Of a stretch of DNA of 64,000 nucleotides, positions 9,124 to 16,796 are shown piece by piece. This stretch comes from Magnetococcales bacterium (lineage in GTDB: Bacteria; Pseudomonadota; Magnetococcia; Magnetococcales; UBA8363), in NCBI GenBank assembly GCA_002753515.1, contig PEAK01000018.1:1-64000 (forward strand), read 5' to 3'. The notes under the pieces are model-generated. The model ran no database searches and was not told where the DNA came from. It saw only the letters and a program-made list of their open reading frames with translations. The first letter of the stretch is position 1, and the number at the start of each line of letters is the position of its first letter. The position numbers and the translations under genes were made by a program.

Positions 9124-10659
9124 ATGCCCTACAACGAAATCCACTGGTCGCTCCACGCCTCCCTGCCGCTCCTGGGTTTGTTGCAATTGTTTCCCGCTGC
9201 CCTGGCCCTGGCCATTGCCCTGTTACGCAACAAATCCGGATTGTTCTTGCTTGGCATCATGGGATCCATTCTGCACCTGTTCCTCGCCATCACCCTGGTC
9301 GCCGACTTCAATCCGCAAACCGCAACCTTGCAATATGCGGAACGCATTCAACTTTATGGCCCCTTTCAATACCATGCCGCCGTCGATGGCGTTGGTGCCT
9401 TGTTCGCCCTCTTGACCAGCTTTATGACCCTGATGATCATCCTCTACGGGCATTCCCAGCGCATCCAACCCCAATCGCGCTTCCTCATCGTGGTGTTCCT
9501 GCAGGAAGCGACGCTCATGTTCCAGTTCTTTGTCCTCGACATCGTCCTGTTCGCCTGGGGTTCCATGCTCCAGATGATCCTCGTCAGCCTCCTGTTGCAC
9601 TCCTGGTCCACAACCGAAAGCACTATTTTTCCACGTATCCGCTTTACCCAGTTCATGGCCATCAGTCTGCTCCTGTTACTCTTGGGAGCCGGGTTGTTGG
9701 GGTGGCATCACAACCAGGTAACCGGGGGAGTCTGGAGTTTTGACCTGGTGGATCTGCTGAAAACACCCATGGATACCCCCATGCAAATGGTGGTCTTTTT
9801 CCTTTTGTTCTACGGCTTGGCCATACGGATCCCCTTGTTCCCGTTGCATGGTTGGCTGCCGGATGTCATGCAACACGGCATGGTGGCCGTCGTCCCCGTC
9901 TTTCTCCTGAGCTTTAAAATCGGCATCTTTGGCATCCTGCGCTTTGTCCTGCCCCTGGTCCCCAATGCCGTTCAATATTGGCACAAATATGTCGTTGCCT
10001 TTGCCGTTACCGGTATCTTCTATGCCGCCGTTCTCGCCCTGATGCAGGCCAACATTCGCCGCCTGCTCGCTTACGCCGTCATCAGCCACACCGGTATCCT
10101 CACCATCGGACTGTTCAGCCTGGACCACCGCGCCCTGAAAGGAACCGTACTCCTATCGGTCAACCTCGGTCTCGCCACCGCCGGCATGCTCTTTTCCGCC
10201 GGCTTCGTCCACCGTCGCACCAAAACCATGTTCATGGATCGACTCGGCGGTTTGTTCGACCATTTCCCCATCATCGGCAGCGTCTTCCTAATCTCCGGTC
10301 TCTCCATCATCTGCATGCCCGGAACACCCGGTTTTGACGCCGTTCATCTGATATTGGAAGCCGCTATTGGCCGCTTCGGCGCCTTGGTAACCGTTCTCGC
10401 CGCCTTGGGCAACGTGGTCTCCGCCGGCTTTTTGCTCTGGGCCTTTCACCGCACCTTCCTGGCCAAAAACCAGAAAGATCTTAAAATAGCCATGGAGCAA
10501 CCCAAACTTGAGGAGCGCGCCATTGCCGTCATGGTGGTGTTCGCCCTGCTGGCCCTGGGGTTTTACTCCGAACCATGGATACTCCTGATCGATCACTCCT
10601 TGGAAGGACTTGGGGCCTTGTTCACTCACCCCCTGCCGACAGGGAGGTCACCCTGGTGA
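9124..10659 (+). CDS. Divergent NuoM/NuoN-like membrane subunit of the Dab cluster
   Basis: A 511-residue integral membrane protein of the proton-conducting antiporter family, starting at ATG 9124, 15 bases after dabB. The overall pattern is recognisable: RIPLFPLHGWLPDVMQ, AVISHTGIL and CMPGTPGFD. Two key positions are changed. The conserved helix-5 Glu is Gly146 (LFAWGSMLQM) and the conserved helix-7 Lys is Arg235 (LAIRIPLF). A Lys in LSFKIGIFG is kept. It may therefore be a structural or regulatory subunit, or use another proton route. The stop overlaps the GTG start of the next gene, so the operon continues. Confidence 0.85.
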   Translation: MPYNEIHWSLHASLPLLGLLQLFPAALALAIALLRNKSGLFLLGIMGSILHLFLAITLVADFNPQTATLQYAERIQLYGPFQYHAAVDGVGALFALLTSFMTLMIILYGHSQRIQPQSRFLIVVFLQEATLMFQFFVLDIVLFAWGSMLQMILVSLLLHSWSTTESTIFPRIRFTQFMAISLLLLLLGAGLLGWHHNQVTGGVWSFDLVDLLKTPMDTPMQMVVFFLLFYGLAIRIPLFPLHGWLPDVMQHGMVAVVPVFLLSFKIGIFGILRFVLPLVPNAVQYWHKYVVAFAVTGIFYAAVLALMQANIRRLLAYAVISHTGILTIGLFSLDHRALKGTVLLSVNLGLATAGMLFSAGFVHRRTKTMFMDRLGGLFDHFPIIGSVFLISGLSIICMPGTPGFDAVHLILEAAIGRFGALVTVLAALGNVVSAGFLLWAFHRTFLAKNQKDLKIAMEQPKLEERAIAVMVVFALLALGFYSEPWILLIDHSLEGLGALFTHPLPTGRSPW

Positions 10660-12155
10660 ACCCGATGGACAAATTACCCTTGATCAGCCTGCTTCTGGTG
10701 ATGTTCCCCCTTTCGGCCCTCTTCATATGGCGCGCCCGAAATACCTGCCAAATACGCCGGATTGCACTGATCACCGTTATCCTGGAACTCCTGGTCAGTC
10801 TCATCATCCTCCTGGGATTTGACGCCCGGGTGCCGGGGTTCCAATGGGTGGAAACCCACGCATGGATCCCTTCCATTCCTATTTTCTATCGAGTGGGCGT
10901 GGACGGGTTATCGGTCTGGTTCCTGCCGCTGAACGCACTGCTCTTCCTGGGAACCATCCTCAGCTCCTGGAACCGGGTCACAACCATGCCCCGGCTGTAC
11001 TATACCTTGCTGCTGTTGCTCAAAACCGTCACCTACGGAATCTTCTCGGCCCTGGATACCATCCTGTTTTTCTTTTTCTGGGAATTGGCCCTGATCCCCG
11101 TCTACTTTTTGGTCAGTTTGTGGGGGGTGGGTCCCCACAGACGCTACGCAGCGGTGCAATACACCCTGCTGATGATCGCCAGTGGCATTCCCATGCTGAT
11201 GGCCTTTGTCCTGCTCGCAGTGGACCATGCGCACCTGGTCCATGGCCAGCAGTTGGGTTTGACGTTCTCTTTACCCGACCTCCTGGCCACTCCCGCCTCC
11301 AAACCTTTCCAGACGCTGCTGTTCTTTTTGTTGCTGGCATCCTTGGCCCCCAAATTACCCATGGTGCCCCTGCACGTCTGGCTGCCAACCATGGCCAGGG
11401 AAGGGCCTGTTGTCGTACTGGCCATCATGACCGGCCTTAAATTGGGCGCCTACGCCATATTACGCTTTTTAATCCCCCTGGCTCCCCTGGCGATGCGCGA
11501 ATACCATTGGCTGCTCACCGGCCTGGGCACCGCAAGTCTTTTATATGGGGCTTTTCTGGCGTTGTCCCAGACCAATCTGCTGACTCTATTGGCCTATGCC
11601 AGTATCAGCCATGTCGGCTTGGTACTCCTGGGCCTGGCGGCGATGAATCTTTCCGGTCTGCAGGGGGCCATTTTTCAGTTGATCAATTTTTCCCTGATCG
11701 CCTCGGGATTGTTTTTCCTCACCGGTTTCATCCAACACCGCACCCAGTCCACCGAGGCGGTCAACCTGGGGGGACTGGCACGCCGCATGCCCATGTTGAC
11801 CGCACTGTATTTACTCCTGGGCTTGGCCTCCATGGGCATCCCCGGAACCAGTGGTTTTCCCGCCGAATTCCTCCTCCTTATGGGTATCCTTGACGCCCAC
11901 ACCGGCGTCGGCTTGGCAGCCCTGGCAGCCATGATTCTCGGAGCCGGTTATTTTCTGAATCTTTTCAGAAAATGTTTTTTTGGTCCGGCCCTCAGCGAAA
12001 CCGATGGCATCCTGGAAGATTTGACAACACGAGAACTTGGGATTGTCCTGACCTTGGCTGCTGTGGTCATCCTATTGGGTTTTTTCCCCCACCTTCTCCT
12101 GGATCAGATCGCGCCCACTGCCCAATCCTGGCTTTTGCAATCCCAAGCCAGGTAG
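10656..12155 (+). CDS. Second NuoM-like proton-channel subunit of the Dab cluster
   Basis: A 499-residue multi-span membrane protein of the NuoM/MrpD family. The start is GTG 10656, which overlaps the previous stop by 4 bases and is preceded by AGGGAGG at a good distance; ATG 10665 is an alternative. Canonical residues are present: Glu143 in FFWELALIP and Lys233 in LAPKLPMVPLHVWLP. GIPGTSGFPAEF near residue 400 is the usual loop. It is clearly a paralogue of the first gene of the operon (2794-4260). It ends the five-gene plus-strand operon, and no clear terminator hairpin follows before the convergent toxin-antitoxin pair. Confidence 0.88.
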   Translation: MNPMDKLPLISLLLVMFPLSALFIWRARNTCQIRRIALITVILELLVSLIILLGFDARVPGFQWVETHAWIPSIPIFYRVGVDGLSVWFLPLNALLFLGTILSSWNRVTTMPRLYYTLLLLLKTVTYGIFSALDTILFFFFWELALIPVYFLVSLWGVGPHRRYAAVQYTLLMIASGIPMLMAFVLLAVDHAHLVHGQQLGLTFSLPDLLATPASKPFQTLLFFLLLASLAPKLPMVPLHVWLPTMAREGPVVVLAIMTGLKLGAYAILRFLIPLAPLAMREYHWLLTGLGTASLLYGAFLALSQTNLLTLLAYASISHVGLVLLGLAAMNLSGLQGAIFQLINFSLIASGLFFLTGFIQHRTQSTEAVNLGGLARRMPMLTALYLLLGLASMGIPGTSGFPAEFLLLMGILDAHTGVGLAALAAMILGAGYFLNLFRKCFFGPALSETDGILEDLTTRELGIVLTLAAVVILLGFFPHLLLDQIAPTAQSWLLQSQAR

Positions 12156-12186
12156 ACAAGAAACCGCAAAGCCCCATATCCCAAAA

Positions 12187-12477
12187 TCAGGCCAAAGTCA
12201 CCACCGGGTGAACCCGCCGATCAATCTCATCTCCCCGATCTCGCTCTACCACAGCAATCTCATATTGACCCTGTAAGTTAATCCAGAATTGCGCCCCATT
12301 GCCAAAGTAACGACCGAGCCGAACCGCCGTATCCGCACTGATGCTGCGATGGCCGTTCAAAATGTCAATAATGCGTCCAGAAGGAACCCCTAGCTCCAAA
12401 GCCAAGCGGTTGGCACTTAGACAACGTGCTTGCAATTCTCGCTTTAGAAAACGACCAGGGTGTGCTATAGGAGTCAT
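12187..12477 (-). CDS. higA: HigA-family antitoxin (helix-turn-helix)
   Basis: This 96-residue protein starts MTPIAHPGRFLKREL, the standard opening of HigA/VapI antidotes. An XRE helix-turn-helix follows (SANRLALELGVPSGRI then ILNGHRSISADTAVRLGRYFG). It would bind and neutralise the RelE/HigB-type toxin encoded just upstream, three bases before its ATG, and repress the shared promoter. The toxin-first order is the usual higBA layout. The C-terminal end (VHPVVTLA) differs from typical HigA but the length is normal. Confidence 0.9.
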   Translation of the reverse strand: MTPIAHPGRFLKRELQARCLSANRLALELGVPSGRIIDILNGHRSISADTAVRLGRYFGNGAQFWINLQGQYEIAVVERDRGDEIDRRVHPVVTLA

Positions 12478-12480
12478 AGT

Positions 12481-12768
12481 TTACCCCTTGTGGTAGTCGG
12501 TTATTTCCACCAGATAGGCATGGCCATCCCGAAACTCAAAACAAATACGCCAGGGTCCATTGACGGTCATGGCCCATTGGCCTTCACGATCCCCCTTCAG
12601 CTCGTGCAATCCCACGCTCGCCAATGGACTAAGGTCGTTCAAGGATTTTGCTACATTCAGGGCCAACATCCAATCAACCGCAGCATCCACGTCAACACCA
12701 CGAAATTGATTGGTTTTTTTCCCATTCCATACCTTGAGTGTAACAGCATTGCGCCATGACTTAATTAT
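12481..12768 (-). CDS. higB: HigB/RelE-family toxin with no ordinary start codon
   Basis: The reading frame gives a full RelE/HigB-type mRNA interferase ending in WRICFEFRDGHAYLVEITDYHKG. The normal family N-terminus (M-I-K-S-W/F-R…) is found in frame as I-I-K-S-W-R, encoded ATA-ATT-AAG-TCA from 12768. No ATG, GTG or TTG exists between the upstream stop and GTG 12690, and starting at 12690 would remove the first 26 residues. Either ATA or ATT starts translation, or the original ATG has mutated and the toxin is weak or silent. The coordinates given use the homology-based start. The higA antitoxin follows after three bases. Confidence 0.75.
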   Translation of the reverse strand: MIKSWRNAVTLKVWNGKKTNQFRGVDVDAAVDWMLALNVAKSLNDLSPLASVGLHELKGDREGQWAMTVNGPWRICFEFRDGHAYLVEITDYHKG

Positions 12769-12926
12769 GGCAAGATCGTACTACATGATGCGTATAATCG
12801 CAATACTTTATGCCTAGGTGAAACACTTCCAACTCGTGCTATTACGCAATCCTGGCTACAGCATGTCCAAGTAAACCGGCCCTGATCTTTTCATACAAGA
12901 CGTTTCGTAAGGTGTTTCCAATCTGC

Positions 12927-12938
12927 ACCATATATGGT
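12927..12938. promoter_or_regulatory. Perfect 12-base palindrome, candidate toxin-antitoxin operator
   Basis: ACCATATATGGT is a perfect palindrome ending 11 bases before the ATG of the Gp49-like toxin at 12950. Type II toxin-antitoxin operons are usually repressed by their own antitoxin at such a site. The assignment rests on position and symmetry alone. Confidence 0.4.
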
Positions 12939-12949
12939 ACATTTCGAAG

Positions 12950-13315
12950 ATGAACACCTTACCCATCCTCGATGTGGTTTTCTTTCGCACCGCTTCCGGG
13001 AACGAGCCGGTACGGGACTGGTTGCGCGATATGGACCTCGAAAACCGTAAGGCCATCGGCGAGGATCTCAAGCTTACCCAGTTCCGCTGGCCCCTGGGGA
13101 TGCCTCTGGTTCGCAAGCTGGAGTCCGGGTTGTGGGAGGCGCGCAGTCATCTGCGGAGCGGCGGCATCGCCCGGGTGTTTTTCACCGTGCGGGGACGGAA
13201 TATGGTTCTGCTGCATGGTTTTGAGAAAAAGTCCCAGAAAACCCCTAAAGAAGATCTGGAACTGGCCCGAAGCCGCAAACGGCAATACGAGGAGATGGAT
13301 GATGAACAGGCATAA
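12950..13315 (+). CDS. Gp49-like (HigB2-type) RelE-superfamily toxin
   Basis: A 121-residue protein of the phage-derived Gp49-like family, relatives of HigB that cut mRNA on the ribosome. Diagnostic stretches are VRDWLRDMD, the WPLGMPLVRKLESGLWEAR block and ARVFFTVRGRNMVLLHGFEKKSQKTP. The last two are nearly invariant in this family. ATG 12950 starts the conserved domain directly. Its 3' end overlaps the antitoxin gene by 17 bases, so the pair is co-transcribed. A palindrome just upstream may be its operator. Confidence 0.92.
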   Translation: MNTLPILDVVFFRTASGNEPVRDWLRDMDLENRKAIGEDLKLTQFRWPLGMPLVRKLESGLWEARSHLRSGGIARVFFTVRGRNMVLLHGFEKKSQKTPKEDLELARSRKRQYEEMDDEQA

Positions 13316-13580
13316 AGGTGGTTCCCTGGACGACTTCCTGGAAAAAGACGGAATCCTGGATGAGGTTTCCGCCAAGGCCAAGAAGCGTCTGCTGGCGTTG
13401 CAACTGGCGGACATCATGAAACAGGAGCATCTGACCAAAGCTTATTTGGCGCGGGAACTCAACACCAGCCGATCCCAGCTAGACCGCCTGCTTGATCCAG
13501 AGAACACGGCCATCACCCTGGAATCCCTGGAACGGCTGGCCCATGCTGTGGGCAGACAGTTGCGGATTGAGTTCGCATGA
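13299..13580 (+). CDS. XRE-family antitoxin partner of the Gp49-like toxin
   Basis: This 93-residue protein starts at ATG 13299 (a second ATG follows at 13302), preceded by GAGGAG inside the toxin gene. A helix-turn-helix is visible in LTKAYLARELNTSRSQLDRLLDP, followed by ITLESLERLAHAVGRQL. This is the usual architecture of antitoxins paired with Gp49-like toxins. It should neutralise the preceding toxin and repress the operon. Part of the same frame upstream of 13299 is open but is only the shadow of the toxin gene. Confidence 0.88.
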   Translation: MMNRHKGGSLDDFLEKDGILDEVSAKAKKRLLALQLADIMKQEHLTKAYLARELNTSRSQLDRLLDPENTAITLESLERLAHAVGRQLRIEFA

Positions 13581-13673
13581 CAAGGTTGGGATGAGGATTC
13601 CAGAGAATCCCACCCATCCGTTGGAAACGTTGAGCCACTTCTTCAGCTTGCTTTCCCTGACCATGCATGGGTG

Positions 13674-13714
13674 AAAAAAAAACAGGCGACCAGAAAATCT
13701 CCCTGATCGCCTGC
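13674..13714 (-). terminator. Rho-independent terminator of the dsrABL operon
   Basis: Read on the minus strand, GCAGGCGATCAG pairs with CTGGTCGCCTG (one G-T type mismatch) and is followed by nine T residues. It lies 35 bases after the dsrL stop, so it ends the dsrA-dsrB-dsrL transcript. It also separates that transcript from the convergent toxin-antitoxin pair. Confidence 0.85.
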
Positions 13715-13748
13715 TTGAGCATTGAAACTTTCTTGTGCTACCGCTGAC

Positions 13749-15626
13749 CTACAGCCCCATCCCCATCTGAATATAACCGCAGGGACAGGCCTGATGACAC
13801 ACATGACACCCATTACAACGGGTATAGTCGGTATGCATCACTTTGCCCTGAGGACGTTTGAAATCACGCTCAATCGCCTCCCTGGGACAATAGATACGGC
13901 ATTGATCGCACACAAAGCACAATCCACAACTCATGCACCGTTTGGCTTCAGACAAGGCCTGCTCAAAGGGGATGGTCTGCGTTGTTTCCTTGAAGGTTGT
14001 AACCGCCTCGTCCACCGGAATCTGCTTTTCTTCATTCCGTGGCATCGCCGGGTAGAAACCCAAACGCATCTCCGTATGCTTGACTGGACGGGCCTTGTGA
14101 ACCGGATTCATGTTTTCGCCCATCAGAAACGCATGAATGGCCCGTGCCGCAAGACGTCCATGACCCACGGAGCGGGTGGAAATGCCCAAACCGATGACAT
14201 CACCTCCAGCAAAAACCCCCGGAGTCCCCGTGGTAAAGGTTTTGTCAATGTTCAACCATCCCGACTTATCGGCCAACCCTTCCATTCCCTTTTCCAACTC
14301 GGGCACCTGACCGATACCCATGATGATGGTGTCACAGGCAATGGTGAATTCAGATCCCTTGACTGGGACTGGACGCCGCCGTCCCGATTGATCCGGGGCC
14401 CCCAGTTCCATACGGATGCACTTGACACCCGTTGCCCGCCCACCTTCGGTGACAATTTCCACGGGAGCGGTCAACAATTCAAAATGAATCCCTTCGTGTT
14501 CCGCTTCCACCACGTCCTTGGCAATCGCCGGCATTTCATCCTTGGTCCGACGATACAACACGGTCACTTGGGTATACTTTGACACCCTGATGGCCGAACG
14601 TGCTGAATCCAGGGCAGTTTTTTCAATGGAAACGGTCTCTTCATCATGCAACGCTTTTTTGTCGGCTTCTTCCCAAGCCTGATCATAGGCTTTGGCATCC
14701 CCCGAAGCATCGGCGGCATCCAATTCCGCCTGTAACCGCAATGAAACACGTGCGGCGTCCATGGCACTGTCACCACCACCGATGACAATCACCTGGGAAC
14801 CGATTTCCACCTTGGCCCCGGAGTTGACCCGATTGAGGAAGCTGGCGGCAGTGAACACATTCGCGGAATTTTCCCCGGGAATGTTCATGACGCTTCCTTT
14901 GTGGGCACCCAGGCCCAAAAAGACGGCGTCAAATTGTTTCTTCAGGTCGTCGAAAGAAATATCCCGACCGATACGGGTATTGCACTTCAATTCAATACCC
15001 AGATCGAGGATGTTTTGTACTTCTGCATCAAGGATATCGTCCGGAAGACGATAGGAAGGAATGCCATACCTGAGCATGCCGCCGGTCTTCGCAAACGCTT
15101 CAAAGATGGTTACCTTGTGCCCTCTGCGTGCCAGTTGGTAAGCACAAGATAGCCCGGCCGGTCCAGACCCCACCACCGCAACTTTTTTGCCCGACACTTT
15201 GTCGGTCAATTTTTTATACTTCAACTTGCGGTTAAGACCATGGTCGCCAATAAACCGTTCCATGTTGTTGATGGCTACGGAACCATCCGGCAAGTGCTGC
15301 CGATTACATCCTGATTCACACGGATGCGGACAAATGCGCCCGTGGGTGGATGGCAGCGGATTTTTGTCGGTCAAGAGTTCCCATGCCTCATCCAAAGCGG
15401 CATCGTGACTCACTTTGCGCATTCCTGCCTGAGCAATGGTCGTCAGATAGCCACGAATATCCTCACTGCTGGGACATGCATCCCGGCAGGGAGGAATTCT
15501 TTGCACATAGGTGGGACATTTCCAACTAGTGCCATTACGAACAACAATTTCTTCAACAACACCACGCCCGAGCTTGGCTTCCAGATCCTCCCTGGAAATC
15601 TGTGTCAGTATAGTCGACTCTAGCAT
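13749..15626 (-). CDS. dsrL: DsrL: NAD(P)H-linked iron-sulfur flavoprotein
   Basis: A 625-residue protein related to the small subunit of glutamate synthase. It carries an N-terminal Cys-rich segment (CPTYVQRIPPCRDACP, about residues 38-53), FAD and NAD(P)H Rossmann motifs (VAVVGSGPAGLSCAYQLA and VIVIGGGDSAMDAAR), and a C-terminal ferredoxin domain with CMSCGLCFVCDQC and CNGCHVCHQACPCGY. This architecture is DsrL. In sulfur oxidisers it takes electrons from reverse-acting sulfite reductase DsrAB and passes them to NAD(P)+. The start ATG 15626 has AGGAA about nine bases upstream. It lies 41 bases after dsrB, so it is in the same operon. Confidence 0.92.
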   Translation of the reverse strand: MLESTILTQISREDLEAKLGRGVVEEIVVRNGTSWKCPTYVQRIPPCRDACPSSEDIRGYLTTIAQAGMRKVSHDAALDEAWELLTDKNPLPSTHGRICPHPCESGCNRQHLPDGSVAINNMERFIGDHGLNRKLKYKKLTDKVSGKKVAVVGSGPAGLSCAYQLARRGHKVTIFEAFAKTGGMLRYGIPSYRLPDDILDAEVQNILDLGIELKCNTRIGRDISFDDLKKQFDAVFLGLGAHKGSVMNIPGENSANVFTAASFLNRVNSGAKVEIGSQVIVIGGGDSAMDAARVSLRLQAELDAADASGDAKAYDQAWEEADKKALHDEETVSIEKTALDSARSAIRVSKYTQVTVLYRRTKDEMPAIAKDVVEAEHEGIHFELLTAPVEIVTEGGRATGVKCIRMELGAPDQSGRRRPVPVKGSEFTIACDTIIMGIGQVPELEKGMEGLADKSGWLNIDKTFTTGTPGVFAGGDVIGLGISTRSVGHGRLAARAIHAFLMGENMNPVHKARPVKHTEMRLGFYPAMPRNEEKQIPVDEAVTTFKETTQTIPFEQALSEAKRCMSCGLCFVCDQCRIYCPREAIERDFKRPQGKVMHTDYTRCNGCHVCHQACPCGYIQMGMGL

Positions 15627-15667
15627 TAAAGGATTCCTCCCGGAGTGAACAGGTTACCAAACTTTCA

Positions 15668-16741
15668 TCAGAGTCGGAGCATGGCCGATCTGTTGAGAGT
15701 AGAAAGGGCTTCCGGGCTATCATCGATATGATAGCGGGTAAACGGAAAGCCTGTCTTTTCAAAGAATCGTTGCCAACCGATCCTTTCGATCCACTCCCCA
15801 AGACGCTCCCAGGGCTTGCCACCTTCCTTATAGGCCTTCAGGATTATCTTGACTGCGGCAGAAACTTCGGGCCAGCGCGGGGGATTGTTAGGAATACCCC
15901 AGACTGCCAGTTTCATGAAGGTCGGTGCACTGCGGGCGTTGGACATCTTGCCACCGACCCAAATGGAAAGGGTGTCGGTTTGGGCATCCCGGATTTCCAT
16001 GCTGGGACATTGCCCGTGGCACGCGCCGCAATACATGCATTTTTCTTCCACCACTTCCACCGTTTCCACACCATCAACCACCGCTGGGCGGATAGCCGCA
16101 GCGGGGCAGATGGCAACCACCTTGGGCAACTCACAAATTTGCATGTTTTTGTGGTTGATGCGGGGTGGATGATGGTGTTGCACAATGATGGAGATGTCAC
16201 CGTGGCTGGCGCAATTGATCTGGCAGCACGACGAGGAAATATGGACCCGGTTGGGGAGTTCTTCGTGCTTGAAGTCGTGGATGAGATCATCCATCAACGC
16301 CTTCACCGAACCCGCTGCATCGGACCCCGGAAGGTTACAATGCAACCAACCTTGGGTATGGGAAATATTGGACACCGAAGGTCCGGTGCCACCCAGAGGC
16401 CAGCCCAAATCCTTCTCGACGGCTTGAATCAGGGGATCCAGGTTTTCTTTCTTGCCCACCAAAAACTCAATGTTCGACCGGGTGGTGAAACGCAGATGGC
16501 CTTCGCAATATTTGTCGGCGATCGCACACACCTTGCGAACCGTATCGGCACTCATGGTCCGGGGTGAACCAGCCCGGACGGTATAGAGCTTGTCACCATT
16601 TTCGGCTACGTGGACCAGTACGCCTGGGCGCAACCTTTCATGGTAGTCCCACTTGCCATAATTCTTGGCCATGAGTGGGTGCAAATACTTGGTGTAGTCG
16701 GGGGCGCCCTGGTCCCGGGGCGCCAACGTGGGTTGACTCAT
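15668..16741 (-). CDS. dsrB: Dissimilatory sulfite reductase beta subunit DsrB
   Basis: A 357-residue cytoplasmic subunit of the sirohaem sulfite reductase. Visible marks are KYLHPLMAKNYGKWDYHERL at the start, DKYCEGHLRFTTRSNIEF, the sirohaem/cluster-binding region SSSCCQINCASHGDI, and a ferredoxin insert CMYCGACHGQCP. Translation starts at ATG 16741 (MSQPTLAPRDQ); the open frame upstream is not coding in character. It forms the alpha2-beta2 enzyme with DsrA, encoded 55 bases upstream. In this context, with dsrL, it probably oxidises persulfide sulfur to sulfite. Confidence 0.95.
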   Translation of the reverse strand: MSQPTLAPRDQGAPDYTKYLHPLMAKNYGKWDYHERLRPGVLVHVAENGDKLYTVRAGSPRTMSADTVRKVCAIADKYCEGHLRFTTRSNIEFLVGKKENLDPLIQAVEKDLGWPLGGTGPSVSNISHTQGWLHCNLPGSDAAGSVKALMDDLIHDFKHEELPNRVHISSSCCQINCASHGDISIIVQHHHPPRINHKNMQICELPKVVAICPAAAIRPAVVDGVETVEVVEEKCMYCGACHGQCPSMEIRDAQTDTLSIWVGGKMSNARSAPTFMKLAVWGIPNNPPRWPEVSAAVKIILKAYKEGGKPWERLGEWIERIGWQRFFEKTGFPFTRYHIDDSPEALSTLNRSAMLRL

Positions 16742-16796
16742 AACGCTCTTGACTCCTTTATATTGAACCTTACCGTGTTGGCGACAGACGAGAACC

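Noticed and set aside
2794-12155. Respiratory complex I operon
   Set aside because: Only antiporter-like subunits are present; no NADH, Fe-S or quinone-site subunits, and dabA lies inside.
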